This document shows, piece after piece, positions 39,785-48,326 of a stretch of 64,000 nucleotides of DNA. Made by a program: the position numbers and the translations under genes. The notes below the pieces were generated by a model. That model did not search any database and was not told the origin of the DNA. It was given only the letters and a program-made list of their open reading frames with translations. The stretch is from Mesorhizobium sp. PAMC28654. GTDB taxonomy: Bacteria > Pseudomonadota > Alphaproteobacteria > Rhizobiales > Rhizobiaceae. Each line of letters begins with the position of its first letter. Positions within the stretch are counted from its first letter, which is position 1. The DNA lies in the NCBI RefSeq assembly GCF_020616515.1, contig NZ_CP085135.1:1426001-1490000 (forward strand). The letters run 5' to 3'.

Positions 39785-40120
39785 TCAGTCAACTTTGGTC
39801 ATCGCCGCCGACTTACGCTCATTGGCGATCAGCCAGAGATTACGAATGTAGATGAACATGCCCATGGCTTGGCCCGCGATGAACACGGGATCCTTCCTGT
39901 GGATGGCATAGACCAGCAGCAGGCCACCGCCGAACAGCGAGAAGAACCAGAAAGCGATCGGCACCACGCTGCGCTTTGCCTTTTCCGACGCGACCCACTG
40001 CACCACGAAACGCATGGTGAAGAAGAACTGGGCGACAAAGCCGAGCAGAATCCAGCCATCGAACTGCATGACGAAAACCTGGTGTATCCAGGTCGCCACC
40101 CCCTGAAGCACGTTACCCAT
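39785..40120 (-). CDS. Lipid A biosynthesis N-terminal (LAB_N) domain membrane protein
   Basis: A 111-residue, three-helix protein of the LAB_N domain: LGFVAQFFFTMRFVVQW, then VPIAFWFFSLFGGGLLLVY and GQAMGMFIYIRNLWLI. The domain is found at the N-terminus of some LpxB proteins and free-standing next to glycosyltransferases, where it may help flip or present polyprenyl-linked sugars. It overlaps the GT2 stop by eight bases. Confidence 0.85.
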   Translation of the reverse strand: MGNVLQGVATWIHQVFVMQFDGWILLGFVAQFFFTMRFVVQWVASEKAKRSVVPIAFWFFSLFGGGLLLVYAIHRKDPVFIAGQAMGMFIYIRNLWLIANERKSAAMTKVD

Positions 40121-40847
40121 GCCTGACCTCCTCTACCTTGGGCATCCTCCGGCGCCTGCGCCGCAGCCACCAGACACCACCGAGATCAAGCGCGCCCTGC
40201 AGGCCGCGGTCGAAAATTCCGTAGTTCGAGCTGCCGTGCCGACGTGACCGATCGACGACGTCGCAGTGAACCACACGAAATCCTTCCTGGATGACCAGTG
40301 CCGGAACAAAGCGATGCGTGCCATCGAAGAAAGGCAGCTTGCGGATAATATCCGCGTGAACAGCCTTCAGTCCGCACCCGGTGTCGCGCGTCTCGTCGTG
40401 CAGGATGGCATTCCGCAACCAATTGGCGAAACGGGAGGCCAGTTGCTTGACCTTGCTATCGCGGCGCTTGAGGCGCTGTCCCTGCGCCGCGCCGAAACCG
40501 GGCCCAGCCTGCCGCAACGCGTCGACCAGCACCGGAATGTATTTTGGATCGTTCTGGCCGTCACCATCGATGGTGGCGACGATATCGCCCCGTGCCGCCC
40601 ATGCGCCCGAGCGCAGGGACAAGGACTGCCCAGCGGACTTCTCGTGCCTGAGATGGCGCAGCGGAAACGGACGAATGGATGCCTGGGCGGCAAGAACGGC
40701 AGTGGTTTCGTCGGTCGATCCGTCGTTGACGACGATCACCTCGAAGGTGCGCCCCGTCATCGCAGCGCCGATCTCATCAAGCAAAAGCGGCAGGTTCGCC
40801 GCTTCGTTCCTGCAAGGAATGACAATGGATATCAATGCGTCCGGCAT
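40113..40847 (-). CDS. GT2 polyprenyl-phosphate glycosyltransferase (DPM1/RgtE-like)
   Basis: A 244-residue GT-A transferase. [27 protein letters not shown] and the DGDGQND metal site are intact; the C-terminus ([17 protein letters not shown]) is like that of DPM1-type synthases that load a sugar on a polyprenyl phosphate. In rhizobia RgtE makes dodecaprenyl-phosphate-galacturonate for lipid A and core transferases; this is a plausible homologue and would feed the ArnT-like enzyme. I chose ATG 40847; the upstream frame to 40946 is Arg-rich and lies in promoter-like DNA. Confidence 0.82.
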   Translation of the reverse strand: MPDALISIVIPCRNEAANLPLLLDEIGAAMTGRTFEVIVVNDGSTDETTAVLAAQASIRPFPLRHLRHEKSAGQSLSLRSGAWAARGDIVATIDGDGQNDPKYIPVLVDALRQAGPGFGAAQGQRLKRRDSKVKQLASRFANWLRNAILHDETRDTGCGLKAVHADIIRKLPFFDGTHRFVPALVIQEGFRVVHCDVVDRSRRHGSSNYGIFDRGLQGALDLGGVWWLRRRRRRMPKVEEVRHG

Positions 40848-41095
40848 GTCATCTGGGGCTCTGTCGCGGGATATGGCATTCGATGGGTGCCGTGCGGTGC
40901 CATTCCAGACTTTGAGCTGCAAGAACCTGGCGGCGCGGCGCCTCATTACGCCAGCGGAAACGATGACGCAAGCATCCTCGCCATATGCGGCGTCGTTTCA
41001 GGGATCGTTGATGTATCCTGAAAACCGTTCCAAGTCCTGGCCGCGCAGCGCCATTCGCTATCCGATTTGTGATGCCATCCACAAAATCGTGTTGT

Positions 41096-41227
41096 CATTT
41101 TTGCTGATCGCCAATCTTGCCCCGGAAGAGCGATCGGACGCAAAACCGGATTCCACTTTTGCTGATCGCGAATTCCCCGATCAAGCGCGATCGGACGCAA
41201 AACCGGATTCCACTTTTGCTGATCGCG
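41096..41227. repeat. Tandem copies of a 41-bp rhizobial repeat upstream of tyrS
   Basis: Two identical 41-bp units at 41130-41170 and 41187-41227 (57-base period), each bounded by inverted gcgatc/gatcgc, with a third, truncated end (ttttgctgatcgc) just before at about 41098-41111. The core aaaaccggattccactttt matches the element at 11.9 kb. It occupies part of the 454-base gap 40848-41301 between the GT2 gene and tyrS; the rest of that gap shows no gene. Confidence 0.85.
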
Positions 41228-41301
41228 CTTGGGTGCTAAACGCGCGCGTTCATGCACGCCACGGCCGAGCAGCATCGGCCGGAGCTTTCGGGAAAGAAAA
41301 C

Positions 41302-42554
41302 ATGTCCGCCTTCAAATCCGACTTCCTGCGCACGATGAGCGAGCGCGGTTTCATCCACCAGACTTCGGATGATGCCGGCCTCGACCAGCTTTTCGCCAAG
41401 GAAACGGTCACCGCCTATATCGGGTTCGACGCGACCGCGAAGAGCCTGCATGCCGGCTCACTGATCCAGATCATGATGCTGCACTGGCTGCAGCAAACCG
41501 GCCACAGGCCGATCGCGCTGATGGGCGGCGGCACCTCGATGATCGGCGACCCGTCCTTCAAGGATGAGGCGCGCAAACTTCTCACCCCACAGGACATCGA
41601 CGATAATCTCGCCGGCATCCGCCGCAACTTCATGCCCTACCTCAAATTCGGCACCGGTCCGAACGACGCGGTCATGATCAACAATGCCGATTGGCTGATG
41701 GAGATCAACTACGTCAATTTCCTGCGCGATGTCGGCCGGCACTTTTCCGTCAACAGGATGCTCGCCTTCGACTCAGTCAAGCTCAGGCTCGACCGCGAAC
41801 AGTCGCTGTCGTTTCTCGAATTCAACTACATGATCCTGCAGGCCTACGATTTCGTCGAACTGTACAAGCGTCTCGGCTGCCGGTTGCAGATGGGCGGCTC
41901 CGACCAGTGGGGTAACATCATCAACGGCATCGACCTTGGCCGCCGCATGGAAGACGCGCAACTCTATGCATTGACCACGCCGCTGCTGACCACCTCCTCC
42001 GGCGCCAAGATGGGCAAGTCCGCCTCCGGCGCCGTCTGGCTCGATGCCGAGATGTTGAGCCCGTACGAGTTCTGGCAGTATTGGCGCAACACCGAGGATG
42101 CGGACGTCGGCCGTTTCCTGAAGCTCTACACGACGTTGCCGCTGGACGAAGTCGCACGGCTGCAGAAGCTCGGCGGATCCGAGATCAACGAGGCCAAGAA
42201 AATCCTCGCCACCGAAATCACCGCCTTGCTGCACGGTCGCGAAGCCGCGGACGCGGCCAGCGAAACCGCGCGCAAGACATTCGAGGAAGGCTCACTGGCA
42301 GAGACCCTGCCCACCGTAGAGATCGCCAAGGCGTCGCTTGAAGCTGGCGTCGGCATTCTGTCATTGTTCGTCAGCGCGGGGCTCGCGGCCTCCAACGGCG
42401 AGGCGCGGCGGCATATACAGGGCGGCGCGGTGCGCCTCAACGACCAGCCTGTTTCGGATGATCGCCGGTAGTGACGCTTCAGGATCTGAGTCCGGAAAAC
42501 GTCCTAAAGCTCTCACTCGGCAGGAAAAAACACATCCTGGTGCGGCCGGTCTGA
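41302..42554 (+). CDS. tyrS: Tyrosyl-tRNA synthetase, frameshifted near the C-terminus
   Basis: Class I synthetase. The HIGH-equivalent HAGS is at residues 50-53 and KMGKS, the KMSKS equivalent, at 236-240. The C-terminal S4 RNA-binding domain begins about residue 350. The frame stops at 42471 after SDDRR (389 residues), but the next frame continues [17 protein letters not shown] and ends KKHILVRPV at 42554. Restoring one T at 42469 gives the normal 417 residues. tyrS is essential, so a sequencing error is likely. The ATG at 41302 is the start; open frame upstream to 40381 includes repeats and is not coding. Confidence 0.93.
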
Positions 42555-42562
42555 TTGGGCCT

Positions 42563-42589
42563 GATCCATCCCGATGATCGGGGTGGATC
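42563..42589. terminator. Bidirectional hairpin between tyrS and the AsmA-like gene
   Basis: gatccatcccga (42563-42574) pairs with tcggggtggatc (42578-42589), 12 bp with one G-U pair, loop tga. It lies between convergent stops and can end both transcripts, though no U-tract follows. Confidence 0.6.
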
Positions 42590-42613
42590 TCTCGGCTTTC
42601 AGGTCACCATGGT

Positions 42614-45600
42614 CTACCGATATTCGAAGATCGACCGGAATATTCCGGGGGCGATCACTGACAGTGGATTTATGTCGAGGACCGGCTTGTTGGCATTGCC
42701 CTTCAGCCGGTAGGTGACGCCGATCAGGCCGCGATCGCGGCCATTGCCCAACAGCACCCCGACCAGCGGAAGCTCGCCGAAAATGCGGTTGAGGCCATAG
42801 GCCGGCATGAACGTGCCGGTCATGTCCATGTTGTTGTTTTGATCATAGAGCGTGCCCTGGAAGGTTGTGCCGATCCTCGGGCCACGCAACACGCCGTTTG
42901 CCAGCTTAAGATAGCCGCTGCCCTTCTCGATCTCGGCAAAGCCGCGTTCGAATTTCACCCGCGACGTATCAAGATTGCCTTTGACCGCCTCGTTCAGGCT
43001 GCGCTTGTCGCCAGCCGGCGTGGTCGAGACTATCGATGCGAGCTTGGGCTCGTTCACGACGAAGAAATCGCTGGTATCCACCTGGCCCGTCATCGGGCCG
43101 TCACTCGCGCCGGCCAGCGCCAGCGTGATCGACCCGCCCTCCATGTGCTCGTAGATGTTGAGGAAGCGCAGTATGGCCCCGGCGTCAGCCGATTTCACAT
43201 TTAGGGCGCGCCTGCCGTCCCCGGTGGTGTTGCTGATGGCTATGGCGGCACCGGAACTGGCCGTGGCGCTGACCTTCAGCCCGTTCACCCTGGAGCCCGC
43301 GGCACTGTAGTCCAGTTTCAGATTCGACAGTTTCTCGTCGTGGAAACCGGTCAGGGAATCCACATTGGCGCTGACGGAAATCGCATCGGAACCGGTGGTC
43401 CTTGTGGCCGTGTCGACATCGGAAGTGAACTGCTTGATCAACGAGCGAGCATCCAGCGCATTGCCTGATATGTCGACCGTATAGGACTTGCCCGACCGCT
43501 TGACCGACACGGCAACATCATCGTCCCTGTTCAAGGTGACCTTGCTGAACCGCGCCGACGACAAGCCGTTGTTGACCAGCACCACGGTGCCCTCGATCGA
43601 GAAGGTCTTTCCATCCAGGTCGAAATTGGACAGTGTGGTGGTGTCGCCGGATTTCGTCATGACGAAGGTCACACTGGCGGGGATTCCGGGTCCCTTGCTC
43701 CAGCCCGCCCAGGGGATGTCCAGCTTGGCGTTTGTCAGATCCGCCGAGACATTCTGGTTGCCATCGCCGCTCTTGTCTATCGCCACCTTGATCGTTCCGG
43801 AAAGCAGCGGCGAAAGGCCCGGCACGGCGCTTGCCCGCGTCTTGTCGTCGAGCACGAGCGCGACTTTCCTGCTGCGCGGCGGACCGTCATCCTTGAGCGG
43901 CTCGATCAGGTCAAGTTCAGCCGGGATGCCATTCAGCAGCGCCTTGGCGGAAATGACGGCCTTGTCGGGCTCCACCGTGATGGTGCCGTCGGCGTTCGTG
44001 ACCGTCTGGCCTTCGAACGGCTTGGCCAGCGAAAGCCCCGTGTAGTCAAGTGACACCAGCCAATCGAGTTTCGAGGTGTCGACTCCGGACGTAAGGGGGA
44101 TATCCGCCCTGACGTGCCCCGTCACCGAACCTGACAGGTCTTCCGCCGCAAAACCGACATGACGCATGGCGTTGATCGGCTCGTAAGACGCGAGTTCGGC
44201 AACCGCCGGGGCCTCGCCGGCAACATCAATGTCAAGCGAACCGATGACAGGCGGCAGGTTCGCCGCCTTGACTGTTAGCGTGCCATTGCTGGCCGCAACG
44301 GTGCGGCCGCTGGGCATGAAGACAGTGCCCGAAGACAGCGCGATATCGACATCGTTGCCATGGAACGAAACCACGCCGACAGCGTCACGTATCGGCGGAA
44401 TGCGACCGGCCGTGTCGAAACGCGCGCCCTCGACCTGGAAGCGACCGAATACTTCTTCGGGGCCTAGCGGGACACCATTGCCAAGCCGCCCTGGAAGCAC
44501 CTGGAACTGCAGATTTGCATCGACGACGCGACCCCCGAACAGGTTCTCCAGCACCCAGAGCCTCGCGCCACGCGCGGAAAACCAAGGCCATAACTGCTTG
44601 ACGTGAGAAACCGGCATATCGTGGATGTTGACGGCCATCGACACGCCCGGCGCCTTTCCGTCGACGAATTCGACGGACGCGGTACCCAACGCCTCGCTTG
44701 TGGAGCCGGACCTGATCCCGATCTGCTCCGCCACGAGCTTGTGGCTTTTGGTCTGATAGACACCGGCGATCCGGGCGATGAAGCCAAGGGCCGGTTCGGG
44801 CGAGTCCGAAGGCGACAGCGTCGAACCGTCACTGGTCAGATCATAACGGTAGGATGGTTCGTCACCCGCTGCGCTGGTGGCCGGTTTCGGCCCGATAGAG
44901 CCCGCGAAATCAAATGTCGATCGCCCGGTCTTCAACAGCAACCTGTCCACCTGGATCTTGTTGCTGCCGGGCACGAGGGTGGCATCGAGACCAACATCGG
45001 ACGCAAGCAACCCGCGTGGACCGAGATCGAGCACGGACCCGGTCAATGACAGGGAGGCCGTCAGCCGCGACGTGTTGTCGCCTGTGCCCTGTACCCCCTT
45101 CAGCCTCAACACAACGGCACCGATCCTGCCACCCGTCGCTGCCGCGACGTCGGCGGAGTCAGCAATTTCAACGCTTGCCTCGAGCGTTGTCACGCGCCGC
45201 GTCGCCGCATTGCGTGTAGCGGAAGCCGCAATCGTCAGCGCCCGGCCATCAACACTGAGGCTGGATGAGAGCTCCATGCCCGCGGATCCGGATTGCTGAA
45301 CGGTGGCGTCCGCGACCATGACCGATTTGACCGAGCCAGCCTCCGGCATCATGAACTCGACATTGTGAAGGTCGATCCGGCGCATCGAATCCTCGCGCAC
45401 CGCGTCCAGCGCGAGGTTGACGTTTTCAAAAGTCGTCGCGGACAGCTTGTCTGGATCGATGAGTCCGTCGGCATTGCGCAAAGCGCTCGTCCAGTCGCCA
45501 CCTGACGGCATTGACGCCACAACGACGTGGGCGTCGGAAATCCTGGCGCTGGTAAGCCGCACCTCGCCCCAAAGCAGCGGTATCAGGCGCACGCCGAAAC

Positions 45601-45997
45601 GAACACGTCCGGCGTCGGCCATCGGCTTGCCATCGGCCGTCTTCAGGATGACATCGCTCACCTGCAGCGCAACGAAGCTCGATCCGTCAAGCGTGATGCG
45701 AGCAGGCCCGATCGCCGCATTGACATCGAGACCGGCCAGTTTTTCGATCGCGGTCTCCGCTTCGGCTCGCAGTCGTTCGGAGCCAACCCCAGACACGCCG
45801 ATCAGATAAACAATAGCAGCCGCCAACAGAACGACAGTCGAAAGGCCTGCGACCAAGCGCCCGAGAATACGAAAGCCGCGACCGATCGACGCCTGACCGA
45901 GCGGCGGTACACGGCACGCGGACGGGAGAGCGCCCAGATCTGTGATCTCGTCACGCCTGAACTTGATCTTCTCGTGCTGCGGTTGCTCCTGATCCAA
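42614..45997 (-). CDS. AsmA-like/DUF3971 (YhdP-type) envelope protein
   Basis: A 1127-residue protein with a single N-terminal transmembrane helix (AGLSTVVLLAAAIVYLIG, about residues 50-67) and a very long periplasmic beta-rich part, as in YhdP/TamB/AsmA proteins that bridge the envelope and carry lipids to the outer membrane. The C-terminus (GTFMPAYGLNRIFGELPLVG, then LIGVTYRLKGNANKP) is the AsmA-like region. The extension before the helix is charged and unusual (about 45 residues). Function in phospholipid transport is inferred from the family. Confidence 0.83.
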   Translation of the reverse strand: MDQEQPQHEKIKFRRDEITDLGALPSACRVPPLGQASIGRGFRILGRLVAGLSTVVLLAAAIVYLIGVSGVGSERLRAEAETAIEKLAGLDVNAAIGPARITLDGSSFVALQVSDVILKTADGKPMADAGRVRFGVRLIPLLWGEVRLTSARISDAHVVVASMPSGGDWTSALRNADGLIDPDKLSATTFENVNLALDAVREDSMRRIDLHNVEFMMPEAGSVKSVMVADATVQQSGSAGMELSSSLSVDGRALTIAASATRNAATRRVTTLEASVEIADSADVAAATGGRIGAVVLRLKGVQGTGDNTSRLTASLSLTGSVLDLGPRGLLASDVGLDATLVPGSNKIQVDRLLLKTGRSTFDFAGSIGPKPATSAAGDEPSYRYDLTSDGSTLSPSDSPEPALGFIARIAGVYQTKSHKLVAEQIGIRSGSTSEALGTASVEFVDGKAPGVSMAVNIHDMPVSHVKQLWPWFSARGARLWVLENLFGGRVVDANLQFQVLPGRLGNGVPLGPEEVFGRFQVEGARFDTAGRIPPIRDAVGVVSFHGNDVDIALSSGTVFMPSGRTVAASNGTLTVKAANLPPVIGSLDIDVAGEAPAVAELASYEPINAMRHVGFAAEDLSGSVTGHVRADIPLTSGVDTSKLDWLVSLDYTGLSLAKPFEGQTVTNADGTITVEPDKAVISAKALLNGIPAELDLIEPLKDDGPPRSRKVALVLDDKTRASAVPGLSPLLSGTIKVAIDKSGDGNQNVSADLTNAKLDIPWAGWSKGPGIPASVTFVMTKSGDTTTLSNFDLDGKTFSIEGTVVLVNNGLSSARFSKVTLNRDDDVAVSVKRSGKSYTVDISGNALDARSLIKQFTSDVDTATRTTGSDAISVSANVDSLTGFHDEKLSNLKLDYSAAGSRVNGLKVSATASSGAAIAISNTTGDGRRALNVKSADAGAILRFLNIYEHMEGGSITLALAGASDGPMTGQVDTSDFFVVNEPKLASIVSTTPAGDKRSLNEAVKGNLDTSRVKFERGFAEIEKGSGYLKLANGVLRGPRIGTTFQGTLYDQNNNMDMTGTFMPAYGLNRIFGELPLVGVLLGNGRDRGLIGVTYRLKGNANKPVLDINPLSVIAPGIFRSIFEYR

Positions 45998-46091
45998 GGA
46001 ATCTTCCGTTGTATGAACTCGACGTGGACGAATCCCCGGCTGACACTATATCGGTGCGACTTCGCGCGTAACCTCAAACAAGGGCATCGAT

Positions 46092-46559
46092 ATGGCTGAT
46101 CTTGACGTAGGCGATCTTGCGCCGCAATTCGACCTTCCGCGCGATGGCGGAGGAACGCTTAGCCTTGCGGCATTGTCAGGAAAGCCGGTGGTTCTCTATT
46201 TTTATCCACAGGACGACACCACAAGCTGCACGCAAGAGGCGATAAGCTTTTCGCAACTGAAGCCTGAATTCGAAAAAGCCGGCGCCGTCGTGATCGGCCT
46301 GTCGCCGGACAGCACGAAGAAACACGACAAATTCAAGTCCAAATACAGCCTCACCATCGACCTGGCGGCCGACGAGGAGCGCAAGGTGATCGAGGCCTAC
46401 CATTTGTGGGTCGAAAAATCGATGTATGGCCGAAAATACATGGGCGTCGAACGCGCAACGTTCCTGATCGGCCGCGATGGCCGCATTGCCAGGGTATGGC
46501 GGAAGGTTCGTGTAAAAGGCCACGCGGAAGAGGTTCTCGAGGCCGTTCGCGCGCTTTGA
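46092..46559 (+). CDS. bcp: Thiol peroxidase Bcp (atypical peroxiredoxin)
   Basis: A 155-residue peroxiredoxin. The peroxidatic cysteine is in PQDDTTSCTQEAISF; the usual PxxxTxxC pattern is met. The second cysteine common in Bcp (CxxxxC) is replaced by Ile, so this is a 1-Cys-type or uses another resolving thiol. It reduces organic and hydrogen peroxides. N-terminus ADLDVGDLAPQFDLP is typical. A strong terminator follows. Confidence 0.92.
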   Translation: MADLDVGDLAPQFDLPRDGGGTLSLAALSGKPVVLYFYPQDDTTSCTQEAISFSQLKPEFEKAGAVVIGLSPDSTKKHDKFKSKYSLTIDLAADEERKVIEAYHLWVEKSMYGRKYMGVERATFLIGRDGRIARVWRKVRVKGHAEEVLEAVRAL

Positions 46560-46594
46560 ACCCGCTTTCACGCGGCTGAAACAGCCGGGAGTTG

Positions 46595-46626
46595 GCCCCG
46601 TCGCTTGTTCGAGCGGCGGGGCTTTT
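46595..46626 (+). terminator. Rho-independent terminator of bcp
   Basis: gccccgtcgct (46595-46605) pairs with agcggcggggc (46612-46622) with one U-G pair, loop of six, followed by tttt at 46623-46626. Confidence 0.85.
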
Positions 46627-46765
46627 GCTTGGCCAGGGCGCACTTCTACAACCGGCCACCCGCTTTGCGGGCAATCCCAGCCGGAGACCTGGTCCGACAA
46701 AGCTTTGTTAACCTTAATAATGTGTACTCGGACTGTCGCTGTATCGTAAACGAAAGCTTGGTCCC

Positions 46766-48058
46766 GTGAACGTAACCGGTCAGTCAGCGGTCTTCGGCAG
46801 GCGCAAGGAGCCCCACACGATCATCATCGCCCGGGGCGATCAAATCCGGCACTTTACCGTACGCCCCTGGATAGCGGCATTCCTCGGCTCCGCGCTGGCC
46901 GCGATGGCCATAGGTTATCTGCTGGCGACCTCCTACCTCGTGCTGCGCGACGATCTGATCGGCGCCACGACGGCACGACAAGCGCGCATGCAGCAGGCTT
47001 ACGAGGATCGCATATCGGCGCTTCGCGCCCAGGTCGACCGCATCACCAGCCGGCAGCTTCTCGACCAGCAGCTCATGGAAACCAAGGTCAGCGAGTTGCT
47101 GCAACGGCAGACCCAGCTCAGTCAGCGCCATGGCCGCCTTGGGCCCCTCATCGAACGCGCGGAAAGCGAAGTCGGAACGCAGCCCGCCGCCGCTCCCGCG
47201 CCGGTCGAAAAGCCTGACCAGCATGCCGACGCGACCGGCAACATCGGCCAGATAGCCCAGACCTATTCCGTCGCCAGCCTGAGCGCCGGCGACACAAGAC
47301 CTTTCTCGCTGTGGTCGACACGCTCCGATCCGTTACCCAGCGAATCGTCGGCAGACCGCGCCGACAAGCTGTTCGTGTCGATCAACCAGTCGCTCAAAAA
47401 CATCGAGAACGATCAGCTTACGCGTGTCACCACGCTTGCCGACAATGCCTACAAAAGCGCCGACGCGATCACCCAGGCACTTGCGGCGGCCGGCCTGCCG
47501 GTGGACAGCGATTTCGGCAAGAGCGACAGCGATGTCGGCGGACCGCTGATACCGCTCGACAGTTCGATGATCTTCGACAGCAAGGTCAAGGAACTGGACG
47601 AGGCGCTGGACACGCTCGACCAGCTCAAGAAGGAAGCCCGTCGGCTGCCGCTCGCCAACCCCGCGCCTGGCCATTCCGTCACCAGCCCGTTCGGCGTGCG
47701 CACCGACCCTATCCTCGGCACCGCCGCGCTGCATTCGGGCATGGATTTCAGGGCGCCGATCGGTATGCCGGCCAAGGTCACGGCGCCTGGTGTCGTCACC
47801 AAGGCCGGTTGGAACGGTGGCTATGGCCGCATGGTGGAAGTGGATCACGGCAACGGTTTCGCCACGCGCTACGGGCATCTGAGCGAGATCGACGTCACCG
47901 TAGGCCAGAAACTCAATGCCGGCGACGTCATCGGCAAGACCGGCAGCAGCGGCCGCTCGACCGGCCCGCATCTGCACTATGAGGTCCGCCACAACGGCGA
48001 AGCGATCGACCCCCTGCGCTTCCTAACCGTCGGCAAGAAGGTCGAACAGTACCTTTGA
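46766..48058 (+). CDS. M23-family zinc metallopeptidase (LytM domain) with coiled coil
   Basis: A 430-residue membrane-anchored peptidase. One N-terminal helix (AAFLGSALAAMAIGYLLATS) is followed by a coiled-coil stretch (RQARMQQAYEDRISALRAQV onwards) and a Pro/Ala linker. The C-terminal LytM domain has the zinc ligands in HSGMDF and in HLHYEVRHNG. It probably cuts peptidoglycan cross-links during growth or division, or activates amidases if catalytically altered; ligands look intact. The start is GTG at 46766. It stands alone. Confidence 0.87.
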   Translation: MNVTGQSAVFGRRKEPHTIIIARGDQIRHFTVRPWIAAFLGSALAAMAIGYLLATSYLVLRDDLIGATTARQARMQQAYEDRISALRAQVDRITSRQLLDQQLMETKVSELLQRQTQLSQRHGRLGPLIERAESEVGTQPAAAPAPVEKPDQHADATGNIGQIAQTYSVASLSAGDTRPFSLWSTRSDPLPSESSADRADKLFVSINQSLKNIENDQLTRVTTLADNAYKSADAITQALAAAGLPVDSDFGKSDSDVGGPLIPLDSSMIFDSKVKELDEALDTLDQLKKEARRLPLANPAPGHSVTSPFGVRTDPILGTAALHSGMDFRAPIGMPAKVTAPGVVTKAGWNGGYGRMVEVDHGNGFATRYGHLSEIDVTVGQKLNAGDVIGKTGSSGRSTGPHLHYEVRHNGEAIDPLRFLTVGKKVEQYL

Positions 48059-48259
48059 GGCGGAAAAGCCTTGGCCCGACCAGACAAGGGCCAGTCATCC
48101 CTTCTTGATCCGCTGACAATCCGGCCGGTGCTGGCCGCAATCATGCCGGTGTCGCTCTGGCGCCAGGCAGCCGGCTTGCCCTCCCCACGCCTGATGGCGT
48201 CGGCAGGTTAACCGCACCTTCCTCGAACACCAGCAACTGCCCTCCTCGCCTTTTGCCCG

Positions 48260-48300
48260 TTGACTCAATTCAAGTTGTAGGATGATATGTATAACCATAC
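48260..48300 (+). promoter_or_regulatory. Candidate promoter and GntR-type operator for the 48.3-53.6 kb cluster
   Basis: TTGACT (48260-48265), 17-base spacer, TGATAT (48283-48288), overlapping GTATAACCATAC (48289-48300) with inverted GTAT/ATAC arms. FCD-type GntR regulators use short palindromes like this, and such a regulator is the second gene of the cluster. Position-based inference only. Confidence 0.3.
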
Positions 48301-48326
48301 TCCTTAGCACTGGCACTGGCCCGACA

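Noticed and set aside
38224..39855. 543-codon plus-strand frame antisense to the ArnT-like gene
   Set aside because: Low-complexity His/Arg/Gln-rich translation, typical of the shadow frame in GC-rich genes.
41130..41227. Possible CRISPR array
   Set aside because: Only two full units, a 16-base spacing and terminal inverted arms; no cas genes.
40381..41301. N-terminal extension of tyrS and a separate upstream gene
   Set aside because: The frame crosses the GT2 gene and tandem repeats; TyrRS homology begins at 41302.
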